From Camillea tinctor (Eukaryota > Ascomycota > Sordariomycetes > Xylariales > Xylariaceae), in NCBI GenBank assembly GCA_022578605.1, contig MU394052.1, positions 1,178,001 through 1,242,000 on the forward strand: a stretch of DNA of 64,000 nucleotides, in the 5' to 3' direction. The notes below the pieces were generated by a model, which was given only the letters and a program-made list of their open reading frames with translations, was not told the origin of the DNA and ran no database searches. Position 1 is the first letter of the stretch. Every line of letters starts with the position of its first letter. Positions 12,322 through 22,572 of this stretch are shown piece after piece. A program made the position numbers and the translations under genes.

Positions 12322-14818
12322 ATGGACAACCTTCCCTCATACCAGGAAGCCACAACTAGCCCAACTTGGCTGCAGCTAGTTGCGCCATACATTCCGGTGT
12401 CTAGCTGGCTGTCGTGCTGCTCTGTTAGCTGCCAGTTCTACCACCAGTTTGCCCCTCGGCTCTGGCAAGACCCCCTAGTGACAGTTAGACAATTGGGTTT
12501 GCATCCTAATGATGGTGAGTCTGATATAATGGGGAAGCTTGGAACCATAGGGAGGACCTATTTAAGTGATGTCTAACGTGATGGTCACCAAGCTCCCTGT
12601 CTATTTGATTTAGGAAGATGAAGAAGTCCTTGAGTTTCAGTTGAACTAATAGCCATTAGACCTTATTTGGTATCGCCGCCTCATTAATAAACATGTTAAG
12701 GTAGCGAGGCATGAAACTCGCTGTCTGGTTCGCTCTCTAGACTTCCGAGACTTCGCCCTGAGAGCATCGGGTCTTTACTCCACAGAAGCAAGCGAACGAG
12801 CTATTTCAGAAAGCTTCAAACACTTGCCACAGATATTCCCCAATTTGATATGTTTACTACTAGATGGCCATCCCGAGCTTGATCCTGGCTCCCTAGCTAC
12901 AAGTACACTTTCATCATCAGATTCGCTTGAGTTGCTTGATCTGGCTCACTGCCGCCAAGAGCTGACACCAAAGCTCTTTAGTGCAGATATCTTCAGAAAC
13001 CTAGTTTATTTGGATGTTTCACATATTCCTGGGTCCCTGAGAAGTGCCATACAGTCTTCGCTGAATCCTGAGTTTCTTCCCGAACTCCGTATTCTAAAAG
13101 CTAGGGGACGTGAAGTGGACGATAAGACAGCAAGCCTGTTATTCCGGACTTTTGGCCTACAATTATGGAGTCTTGATCTGGGAAACAACAAGCTCACTGA
13201 TAACATTATCAATGACCTTGTGGAGCACTGCTTCTCATCTTTATCGTTCCATACTGATGCCCACTTTGAAAGAGAAGGGAAGCTAGTTCTGCCGAGAAAC
13301 ATTGGTAGTCGGAATTACGGCCTGTTCGAGTTCATCGAGGAGTCAAATTTCAGTGCCCGTTATGCTCACTCAGAGCGTCATCTTGCAGATGCGCCAATCT
13401 ACTCTCGGAGAGCGAATAACAGCGAATTGCAAGAGTGGCAAGTTGTACGCTCACGTGGGGTTAATCCCCTGAAACGAGACGATGTAAGCACAACGAAGCT
13501 ATCACTTCTCAACAGTGCACTTGCCGTTGCGACTAGAAACACCAGTGCTGCGATCGACATACGTTTGAGAAGGGGTGGTATTACACATCTTTATATTAGT
13601 GAAAATAATTTCACTTCGCGAGGCATAGAGAAACTACTTCGCATTACCTTGGGACGCCTCGAACATTTTGAATGTGATTCTTCCTTATGTACGCTAGCCA
13701 CTACCAACCAGGATTCTGGTGCGCGAAGAATTCGCATATCGGCATTCATGGGCTCGGCACATCTCTTTCGCCCTGTCATATCATCCAACCTGCGGTCTCT
13801 ACGAGTTCATCACTCTCTTGTTACTCGGGTACCAAGTATCGCTGCCGAAGGGCTTTCTTGGGCATCATCCATCAGACTAGCTGAAGGATCGCTTTTCCAT
13901 AACATTTGCCGAACATATCCCCTAAGATTTGAACCTGACATGAATCCCCGTATCGCATCTTTAACACTAACACACATCCCGGCACGCTCCACTGGTCCTG
14001 TTATCGAACAATTGCTGAAATTCCTTGATCTTGCTTCTTCACAACAAAGGGATATTAGGAGAGCCATGGTAGAATTTAGCAGCCGAGGCCCATCAGTCCT
14101 CAGTGGTCTTCAGCATCTTAGGCTCGAGCTGGATCCTGACTTCTCGGAGGACTCTTTCGACTCGCTAGACGGATGCGAAGTAGACCTAGATAAATTGCTT
14201 GACCCTGGAGATGAAGACTTCAGCAAGGAATCTTCGAGCTTTTTTGAGGATGAATCTCGTGGGATTACTTCTAAAAGCAATATTCGCATGGAAAGAAATA
14301 ACGTTACTCTTGAACATAACGGGCATAATAAAAGACCAAATCAGTTTGTGCACTGGACTTCGGGTCGCTTGAAATCTGCTCCATACTCGGACACGGAGTC
14401 GGAGTACATACATTACCGGGCGGAGCTATCAGACTCGTGGACCGGCAATATCTATACTATCGCAGTCTGGATAGGGTCCGGTACCATCGGTCCCCACGCG
14501 GCAGTGAACGAGTATATGTGGAATTTGCAAGATCCGCGGCTCCGCACCGATGTTGGGCCCGCTACACCAAACCACATTGTTGCTGGGGTGCCACCGGGGT
14601 CTTATATCTTCTACGCAGCATGGGATTTCATGATATTTCCAAAAGATCTTCAGTTAGCGGTAAAGAGCTCAGGCAAGGCCCAGTTACGGGATGTCGCGGC
14701 GGCTATCAAGGAATACCGCCTCAAGAAGAGGGGAACATCTGATCATTGGGAGGGAAAGATCGAGCTCGTGCGTACTACGACAACATCACGATATCACTCC
14801 TCTGAGTATTGGCGTTAA
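12322..14818 (+). CDS. F-box/leucine-rich-repeat-like protein
   Basis: Two exons, 12322-12514 and 12660-14818, joined across a 145-bp intron (GTGAGT donor, ATTAG acceptor) give 783 residues. The join restores an open frame reading ...HPND|DLIWYRRL..., which fits the end of an F-box-like N-terminal segment (residues about 10-75: L, P, W and C positions spaced as in divergent F-boxes). Residues 110-230 contain leucine-rich strands such as LYLDVSH-like, LRILKAR and LWSLDLGNNKLTD, typical of LRR solenoids; LRR-like strands return near residues 360-400, 430-450 and 535-560. The last third (about 640-780) is Trp/Tyr-rich and not recognised. F-box/LRR proteins usually select substrates for SCF ubiquitin ligases; whether this one binds Skp1 is inference, since the F-box is weak. 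It is convergent with the GH12 gene, 161 bases between stops. Confidence 0.75.
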
Positions 14819-14979
14819 AGTTCCAAGTTGTTATTTTAGTTTCAACTCGCTCGTTGTATTAACAGATATACCCCCTTCTACCTACGTGAAGACACATAAT
14901 ATGTACAGTAGAATGATCTAATTCTTGGGCTTTCCCCAAAGCCTATGAAACTGAATAGCGGCACATCTCTTAATTCCAT

Positions 14980-15792
14980 CTAGCTCACCGAGACGGAGTA
15001 ACCGGAAGTGGTCAGAACTGCGTCAGAGCCCACGAATGGCTCAGTGCCGGCACCAACACTCGTTAGGTACTGCGTGGTGGGAAGGCCTTGCTCGCTTGTA
15101 AGGTAGCTGATGAACCCGGTCAAGTCGCCGTTGAAATTCGTCTGCTGGCTGCTCGCGACGAAGCTGTAGACATTCATGTTTCCGTTGGGTCCGTTGTACA
15201 AGCTCCAGCTAACGCCGTTGATAGTCGGCGTCGCGATGGGGCTGCCACTCGATGAGATGGGGCCGGCGCCGCCGAGGGCTGCAAGCCAAATCATGATCTC
15301 GTACTCGGCATCGCCATCCGCGGATGAGGACGTGAATAGGTCGTATGCGACGTTGGCAACGATACCGTTACCTTTATAGCTGCAGATGTTCTCCTCAGTT
15401 TCTACCGCCTGGTGTTGCTTGTTTCTGCGTTCGATTGGATAGGATACGTACCTCCACGACCAGGTTGAGGGGATGCTGCTGATGGCGGAGAGTTGCGCCT
15501 TGGTAAACGACACGACGGCGTTGGCGTACGACTTGACGTTGTACTGGCCGCCGGACCAGGACCACGACGTCGACCACGCGAGCTTGCCGCCCGACATGCC
15601 GTCCAGAGTGGTGCACTGGCTTCCAGAGTCGGCATTGTCCTGGCCCCAGAGATTGTTGTAGAGAGTGTACACGTCTGTCTGTCTGGAGTCCCACTGGCCG
15701 CAGAAGGACTCGGCCCGCTTGTCGACGGTGGGAGTCGGCGTCGCAAAGGTGAGCCCTACGAAGGCGGCTGAGGCTAGGAGTGCGGATTTCAT
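14980..15792 (-). CDS. Secreted GH12 endo-beta-1,4-glucanase / xyloglucanase
   Basis: On the minus strand, exons 15792-15452 and 15379-14980 join across a 72-bp intron (GTACGT donor, CTGCAG acceptor) to give 246 residues, the usual GH12 length. Splicing removes a run of basic residues and restores [20 protein letters not shown], a conserved GH12 block. A signal peptide covers about residues 1-17 and is followed by a Lys-Arg at 25-26 that may be a Kex2 site. The likely catalytic nucleophile is E141 in YEIMIWL and the acid/base is E227 in GTEPF. GH12 enzymes cut cellulose, beta-glucan or xyloglucan outside the cell with retention of configuration; which substrate is preferred cannot be told from sequence. 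The first exon is rich in G/C-ending codons. Regulation by XYR1/XlnR and CRE1/CreA is typical for the family; single GGCTAG and GTGGGG words lie far upstream but are too short to be convincing. Confidence 0.93.
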   Translation of the reverse strand: MKSALLASAAFVGLTFATPTPTVDKRAESFCGQWDSRQTDVYTLYNNLWGQDNADSGSQCTTLDGMSGGKLAWSTSWSWSGGQYNVKSYANAVVSFTKAQLSAISSIPSTWSWRYVSYPIERRNKQHQAVETEENICSYKGNGIVANVAYDLFTSSSADGDAEYEIMIWLAALGGAGPISSSGSPIATPTINGVSWSLYNGPNGNMNVYSFVASSQQTNFNGDLTGFISYLTSEQGLPTTQYLTSVGAGTEPFVGSDAVLTTSGYSVSVS

Positions 15793-17029
15793 GATGCTGG
15801 CAATGAGTTGGAGCTAGGTAGCAATTGGATGATCAAGGAAGTTTTTGAACTTTGTGCCTGTTCTCTATCTCTTTTTGTTTCCTTCTTCTCGAGCTATATG
15901 CTCTGTTTTAAGGGACGAGGGGCTTAGACCCCCTTTTAAATACCTACGTGGACAACCGCGACTTTCTGTATATGCTATACACCTAACATCTCATCTTAAC
16001 CGGCAACGACGGCCCCTTCATCACAGGGGTTGCAACAATGGCATCCTTGCTCTCATTACTGACTTGGTCCACCATGTGAAAAAGAAAGCCCCCCAATTGC
16101 GCCCTGAATCTCGACAGCGGCGACGGTGGAATTTCCTCTACGAGTTTAGTTACGTATTTAATACCACACTATACCTTAGATCGTGTACGGTATTTACTCT
16201 AATTTAGCATCTCTGGAGGCTCTTGATCCGCCCGCCTGGTCGACGACTTTGTGGGGTAGTCTAGGTAGTTATACTCTAAACTGCCGGGAAATCTGCACCA
16301 TGAAAGACGATTGGCGGAATCTCGTAGATCCCAACGCAGCGGCGGGATTCAATCTAGGCGAAACAGACTACCAGCATGCAGTATGTGTTGTGTTTAAGCT
16401 AGGCTAGATCTTTTCTATGTATCTTCAATTATTCCTATTCGATCTCCTTTTTATAACGTGATGATGTCGTAGAAATCATATCAGTGAAACACCAAATTAT
16501 TACACCTGAAATAGAGTAAAAGTCACTAGTTAGAAAACATTTGACGGAACTGGTATGAAGAAAGAAAAGAAAAAGAAAAAGAAATGACATTTTATAATTC
16601 ATGATAAACCTTTGGGTTATGTCTCTAGAGAATGATTCTTATAGGTTCAGTATATTGGCTTCGCATGTTAAAGGATAAATATGATCTAGCACACGAGTTT
16701 CTCCTTTTAAACTGTATACTATGAAATAGGTAGTTAGGTAGTATGTATAGGGGATGATTTTTTGGTGTCAAAGCGCCAACAAGGTCATTGCTTGTTTGAT
16801 TTTGAGGATCAGCAACGATCCCCCCTGCCCAGACAGACCTCGGCTTACCCCAAGCTTTGTTGGAGTCTCTCCACCTATCGAGAGCTTCATTGTGAATACA
16901 TGATCAGCAATCACCTTACTACCACCCTATGTACCAAGTTTAGTTTTTGTAATTTAAGTTGAAGGCAGTTCAAGTATATTTTGCTCTGTTTCGCTTTTTT
17001 TTCCGCGTAACGTACAGGAGAATTACAAT
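15793..17029. other. Divergent intergenic region between GH12 and SDR genes
   Basis: Shared upstream region of the leftward GH12 and rightward SDR genes. It contains a TATA-like box for GH12 and a purine tract at 16557-16585. An open frame of 120 codons at 15845-16207 has no family features and is judged a chance frame. Confidence 0.6.
15931..15942 (-). promoter_or_regulatory. TATA-like box of the GH12 gene
   Basis: On the minus strand this reads TATTTAAAAGGG, about 140 bases upstream of the GH12 ATG, a plausible core promoter distance allowing for a leader of roughly 100 bases. Confidence 0.45.
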
Positions 17030-18154
17030 ATGGCAGACAGCGCAAGACAACGAATAGCCGCGTTGGGAAACCAACTTTCCCCACAGAGCTCCACGGCGAC
17101 GAACACCCCCTCTGAAGGACTTCCCGCCATCAGAAAGATCGCTGGCAAGTCCAGTGGGCCGAGGGTTGAAGGGAAGGTCGCGATCATAACGGGTATGTTG
17201 AAATTCCCCATATCTCCGTCGCTCAATTCTGTTAGCCAGCCTTTGGCTAGACGATTAACAACATGGCTTACATGCGCGGTTAACAGGGGTCAACTCGAAT
17301 CTGGGTATCGGTCGGGCGACCGCGCATCAGTTTGCTGAGAACGGTGCGAAGGCCATATACATCTGTGACTTTGACAGCACGAACCTGGAGAGTCACAAGC
17401 GCGAGATCATTTCCCTATACCCAAACGTCGATGTGCGCGTCCGCCAATTTGATGCCGCAGACGAGAATGCGGTAAAAGCTGTGGTCGACGATGCCTCGAA
17501 GACATATGGGAGGCTCGATGTCTTTTTCGCAAACGCCGGTATAGTCGGTGCAATGTCGCCTTTTACTGCAATTGGGAAGGACGAATTCATGAAGGTTATG
17601 GAAACCAATGTTGCTAGGTAGGTGACTAGAGCTATCGCTATTGCTAAATAGTGAATAAGATGGTGACCTATTTGATCTTGTCTGACACTGTAAATAGCGT
17701 ATTCCTTGCAGCCAAGTATGCGGCGCCAGCGATGATGAAAACCTCAGCGGAGAAGAAGTCGCCCTCGGGAAGCATCATCGGCACCGCCTCGGTTGCTGGA
17801 CTAAGGTCGAACGCTGGAACAACACCATATTCTGCCTCTAAGGCGGCGGTTATCTCGCTCGCTCAAACCACGGCCTATCAACTAGCGGGGACAGGTATTC
17901 GTATGAACGCGATATGTCCCGGGCTGATTGAGACAGGCATGACGGCGCCTACTTTTGAGACTGCTAGATTCCGAGGCACTGAGAAGAAAATTGGGCAATT
18001 AAACCCGCTCAAGAGAGGCGGGAATGCAGATGAAATCGCTCGGGTTGCTCTTTTCCTGGCAAGTGACGAAGCCAGCTATGTGAACGGCCAAGCCTGGGCC
18101 GTCGATGGAGGACTTAGCGCCGGCCATCCGTTTGTGCCAGGGAAGATGGCGTAA
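17030..18154 (+). CDS. Short-chain dehydrogenase/reductase (SDR)
   Basis: Three exons, 17030-17192, 17287-17617 and 17698-18154, give 316 residues (introns of 94 and 80 bp; donors GTATGT and GTAGGT). The Rossmann nucleotide-binding motif is [10 protein letters not shown] at residues 54-63: the spacing between the first and second glycine (G55-x5-G61-I-G63) is two residues longer than the classical TGxxxGxG. The NAG motif follows in FFANAGIVG. The catalytic triad is S196, Y209 and K213 (Y-x3-K in PYSASK). A 45-residue N-terminal extension precedes the first beta strand, and the end [11 protein letters not shown] is the standard SDR C-terminal strand. Classical fungal SDRs of this subfamily reduce or oxidise alcohols and ketones with NAD(P); the substrate is unknown. 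No signal peptide and no clear peroxisomal tripeptide, so probably cytosolic. Confidence 0.92.
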
Positions 18155-19275
18155 AAGATATGCTACCGCCCTGCATTGTCGGTGCCGGCATTCCAAAACA
18201 TGTGAAAGAAAGATGCCGACGTAACGCGATAAGCGACGGTGACTATCTAGTTTCTCATGTACCAACAGTTGCGATAGAAGGTCATCATCGTCTATCGTTC
18301 GTTATGAGCTCGCGTGATGGCCCTTTCCTCTCTTTACCATGCTACCATTTACCATTACCTATACTCTCATTGGTTGTCTTCTGACATCCATGTGCAAGAT
18401 TGCATATAACACATTCCCTAACAAATAAGGGGCTGTCTACATATCTACACAGACCGCCCTATCGAGATATACAACGGACGGAGCAGTCCAGGACTTGCTC
18501 AAAGAAGGTATATTGCGTGTACCTAATATCTGCTAATGTCGTCTGTTACCTAAATAGCGGGATCATCATGGCACATGCTCAAATGGGACTGAAAATTCCT
18601 TCAAGGCGATGTTGGAGATACCTGAATCTCGTGGAAGGAATTGAACTTCTATACTACGTGGTAGTCTTCGGCTGCTTGGCGTTCATGTCGCCATAAGAGA
18701 GCCGCGTAAGTCTCTCCCACATCCCGACGATTTTGCAACTGAGATCCCGCCGACAATGCTACCTCGTTGACTATTTTCCCCTTCTGAATAGGCACAATTG
18801 GGAGCTTGGCACAGTAGTGATTGTTAATCAAGCAATTTGATTGGTCTGAATTCACCTACCCTTTCTGGCCGGCTAAGCGATCGCCTTCTGGATTTCCTCA
18901 ACTCCGCCTTGATATCGAGTTTTTGAGGCTTTGGGAATAGTTCAATATACTTGAACTCAGGAGTCCAACATGGGTGATCAGCGGAACGAAGTCCAATTTA
19001 GGAGGGTCGTAAAATCATTGTTGTATTGAACGGGGAACTAAAAAGGAAAAAATCCACTATTTCGACATTTAACTCTATGCAATGTGTTATGAGTGAGGAA
19101 GAGTTGGCTATTAGGCGGCGGCTATGTCTTGCATATAGGATCTAATAGGGGTTGAGGGTATATATCTATATAAAGTCGACGATATTCTGTGATGCTCTGG
19201 GTAGCTTAGTTGAACTCTATCAAAATCGAACAATTCATCCCCTAAGACATCTGGGTTTTTTTTTCCGCCTCGAAA
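18155..19275. other. Intergenic, promoter side of the dioxygenase gene
   Basis: No gene recognised. Ends with the TATA box and leader of the intradiol dioxygenase. Confidence 0.6.
19167..19174 (+). promoter_or_regulatory. TATA box of the intradiol dioxygenase gene
   Basis: TATATAAA, 102 bases upstream of the ATG at 19276; a good match to the TATA consensus at a usual distance. Confidence 0.55.
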
Positions 19276-20566
19276 ATGGTCAATGTCCGCAGCCTTGCGG
19301 CCTCGTTGGCCCTCATATCCGCCTTTGGAGCAGTAGTCGCCCACCCAGGTGAGCTTGCAGACAGCGTTAAGCGTGAGCTTGACGCTCATAAGCGTGCTCG
19401 ACCTCATGCTCGCCGAGCTATCAACCAATGTGCCAATGCTCCCGGCACCGCGGCGCTGAAAGCTAGGTCTGTCGCCCGTCGGGCTGCTACTGCTGCTGCC
19501 CTTCGTGAGAAACGTGGGCTCAACGGCCGTGAGTGACTATGATTAAAAAATGAGTTAAATGTTTGTCATGACTGACTCAAGAACTAGAGCGCATGAAGAC
19601 CAAGAGAGATCTGGAAGATCTTGAGAAGTGGGCTGAAATCAACCACGATACATCGGACCTTGGATATGACCTCAACACCCCCTTAGACGCGATCTTCGAT
19701 TCCAACTCGACTTGTACACTTGTCCCTGAGACTACCATTGGACCCTACTGGGTTTCTGGAGAATTGATTAGAGTAGGCAACAAGGAATCCCCCTTTAAAG
19801 ATCACGAAGTCTCAGTTTCTGTCATAAGATGAGTGCTAACTTGACGGGGTACAAATAGGCCGACATTACCGATGGCCAAGCCGGTGTCCCTCTACACCTC
19901 GATCTGCAGTTCCTGGACATCAACAGTTGCGAGGCGATCCCCGACATCCTAATCGACATTTGGGCCTGCAACGCCACGGGCGTCTACTCGGGCGTCGCGG
20001 CCACCGGCCAAGGCGGCCTTAACACCACGCACGGTCGCGGAATCCAGACCACCGACGCCGACGGCGTAGCGCAGTTCGACACCGTATTCCCGGGACACTA
20101 CACGGGCCGTACGCCGCACATCCACGTCCTCAGCACGCAGGAGGCGACGATCCTGGAGAACAACACGTACCTCGACGGCAAGGCCACGCACATCGGGCAG
20201 ATCTTCTTCGACCAGGACCTCATCTACGAGGTCGAGACGTACGCCCCGTACGTCTCCAACCAGCAGCAGCTCACGCTCAACGAGCAGGACGGCATCGGCG
20301 CGGGCGAGGCCACCGACGACTACGATCCGTTCGTGGAGTACGTGCGCCTTGGTGACGATCTGACTGCGGGCTTGCTCGCGTACCTTACCGTCTTCGTTGA
20401 CACTACGGCGAATGTTACGGATCAGGCTCGCGCCGCTGCGCATTACTATGAGGGTGGTGGTGTTTCGACGGGCAATGGTGGCGGTCCTGGTGGTCCCGGT
20501 GGTCCCGGTGGTCCTCCCCCCGGCCCACCCCCTGGACAGAACGCAACTGCCCCGGCCGCTTTGTAG
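19276..20566 (+). CDS. Secreted intradiol ring-cleavage dioxygenase with Gly/Pro-rich tail
   Basis: Exons 19276-19528, 19588-19772 and 19859-20566 give 381 residues (introns 59 and 86 bp; donors GTGAGT and GTAGGC). A signal peptide spans about residues 1-22 (hydrophobic, ending AHP). A basic Ala/Arg-rich segment follows (residues 35-85) with several Lys-Arg and Arg-Arg pairs. The catalytic domain runs from GPYW (138) onward; predicted Fe(III) ligands are Y189 in the NATGVYSG signature, Y227 in GHYTGR, and H233 and H235 in PHIH. The family opens catechol-type rings between the two hydroxyls. Extracellular fungal members act on lignin- or plant-phenol-derived catechols; that role is inferred. 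The last 30 residues are repeats of GGP encoded by a 9-bp repeat, of unknown use. The third exon is very GC-rich at codon third positions, unlike exons 1-2. Convergent with the mpaB-like gene. Confidence 0.92.
20477..20530 (+). repeat. Coding 9-bp repeat (Gly-Gly-Pro)
   Basis: Repeats of GGTGGTCCC with T/C variation encode the Gly/Pro tail of the dioxygenase, then drift into a C-rich end. Confidence 0.8.
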
Positions 20567-21016
20567 AGATTGGGCTATACATAATTAGGAGGTTGATTTA
20601 AGGGGTAGATAGGTGAAGTTAGTGGCTACTTGTAGATAGTTCGATTCAACGTCTTGCTTGCGCCTTGGCTTCTACTATAATACAGTCGTTACCGCCAATT
20701 TACTTTATCTTATGGTTTAGTGCTACTCAGCCTTGTGTCCATTGTGTCGGTTATGTTGAGTTATTGTGGGATAGCAAAGCGAAGATCTTGTACGTATATA
20801 CTATACTTATATACATTTAACACTCCCCAATTCCCTCTCGAATAAACCAGTATTGATCTTACCACAGCAATCGGAAGCTTCTGCAGAGGCTTGGTACGGA
20901 TTATTTTATCCTATATTACTCGCCTTATTGTAACATCAATAAGGCCAAGGGAGAGATAATCCAAAATAACTACTATCATCCTCTCCCTACCCCCTCGCCC
21001 CTTTCCACAACCCCCT
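20567..21016. other. Convergent intergenic spacer
   Basis: Lies between the stops of the dioxygenase (plus) and the mpaB-like gene (minus); presumably holds both 3' UTRs. AT-rich; nothing else seen. Confidence 0.6.
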
Positions 21017-22572
21017 TCAACGCCCCTTCAAACCCCCCAGAGGACACCCCCCCTGCGCTACCCTCCTCTCCCTCAACCGCGCCCTCATCTTCTCCATCTC
21101 CGCACCACCCTTGCCCCTCTGAGCCTCGGGGCCCACTTCCGCGATACGGTACCCGTCCGGGCGGTACTTGTCGCCGTCGTCGCCGGGCAGGACGCCGCCC
21201 CAGAGGCGCGTGCGCCAGGCCTCGAACCCCCAGCGCGACCATAACGTCGGCCGCACGTACCACGGGTGTGCCGTGTATTGCGCCGCGTGGTGCTTGCCCG
21301 TTATGGGGTCAGCGTCCTCCTCGAAGAACCGCGATCGCAGATACCCCGGCCGCGGCAGGTGCAGGTACCGCACCGCCCAGCGGCGGAGCGTGAGGAGGGC
21401 ACTCATGGTAAGGTTGTGGATTGGAGAGGGGGAAGGGATTCTAGGGAGGGGGGGGAGGAGTGGGTGTTAGTCAGGTGGATAAAATGAACGATTCTTTCCT
21501 CCATGATATTATAGGTATGAAAAGAAAAAGGGGGAAGGAAGATTTTGACCCGATGTATCACAGCACTTTGAACTCACCGCGTCGCTGCCCTCAAGCGCGT
21601 ATCCAAAAGCGTGCTCATAAGCCTAAGCACGAAGTCGCGCCATGCGAACGGGGTGTTAAAGAGCAGGATGTCGATAGTACCATACGCGACCTTCTCGTTC
21701 GAGTCCGCCGGGACCATGGTATTCTCCTCGTACGCAACGCTCCACCTGTCGACGGCCTTGAGCCAGGCGAGCCCGTCGTCGTAGAGGCCCACCCTGTACG
21801 GCTCTAGGCAGTCGTAGGGGATGCCCATGGCCTCGCCGACATCGCGCCAGTAGACGCCCAGGGAGCAGCGCTCTAGGTCTGTAAGCGATCGCCAGTCGTG
21901 GTGGTCGGTCCAGCGCGCGGGCTCGAGTGCGAACAGGCTGAGGGTATACAGCATGTCCTCGTCGGTGATCTTGCCGGCTTTGCGGTAGCGCTCATGCAGG
22001 TAGTTCACCCGCGCTAGGCTGTCCATCTTGCGGTCCGAGTCGGGGTTGTTGATCACAAACTCGGACACAAGGACGCCTGTGTCGGTAACCCTCTTGGAAG
22101 CTGTGGTGTCGCTCGAAAGTTGACCCGTGGCCAGGAGGAGCTTCGAAATCGTGGGAATGCCGTATGTCTATAGATAGTAAGAAAACGAGGGTAATTCTAA
22201 AGGAGTTAGGTTACGTAGTTATCGCCTTTGCAACTTTCGACTAGCCATTGTGTACCTAGAAAATGAATTTCTTAAAAAGAAGACGGATCTTTGTATGCAA
22301 GTAATAATAAATAGTAGTTAACTAACTTTGAGAAGAGCGAAGAAGACGGACACCGAGAAAAAGGTCGGAAACTCAAGTTCTGTCATGTCCCGAAGGATAA
22401 CCCAGGCATCTTCTACCGTCATGTTGCGGAGGGATTCTCGATCGCATGAACCGTATTTACGCTTGAAGTCTCGTAGCCAACCATCCCGCCGCCGATACCT
22501 CAGGGCGCGCACAAGAAGAAGATAGGATGCGATGCCTCCAGGGAGGAAAACACGGGGGTTGCTCCAATCCAT
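21017..22572 (-). CDS. mpaB/mpaB'/rubber-oxygenase-like protein (DUF2236 family)
   Basis: Minus strand, exons 22572-22327, 22167-21578 and 21440-21017 give 419 residues (introns of 159 and 137 bp; donors GTTAGT and GTGAGT). The joins are phase-consistent and give LLK|TYGIPTIS and AATR|IPSP. The start at 22572 was chosen because it gives a short N-terminus with a single hydrophobic segment (FLPGGIASYLLLV) followed by RYRRRD, fitting an ER signal anchor; an in-frame ATG at 22641 is an alternative. Family-typical blocks include the early LRNMT...EFPTFFSVSVFFALLK region, LVSEFVINNPDSDR, and NYLHERYRKAGKITDEDMLYTL, whose His is in the conserved position expected to bind haem in this family. Relatives such as MpaB are ER-bound oxygenases that cleave a carbon-carbon double bond, as in mycophenolic acid biosynthesis. 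No biosynthetic cluster is present here, so the substrate is unknown. Confidence 0.82.

Noticed and set aside
15845..16207. 120-codon frame upstream of the GH12 gene
   Set aside because: Lies over the GH12 promoter with a TATA-like box; no domain or signal features beyond a weak hydrophobic start.
19949..20443. 164-codon minus-strand frame over the dioxygenase
   Set aside because: Shadow of the GC-rich exon; the plus strand carries all metal-ligand motifs.
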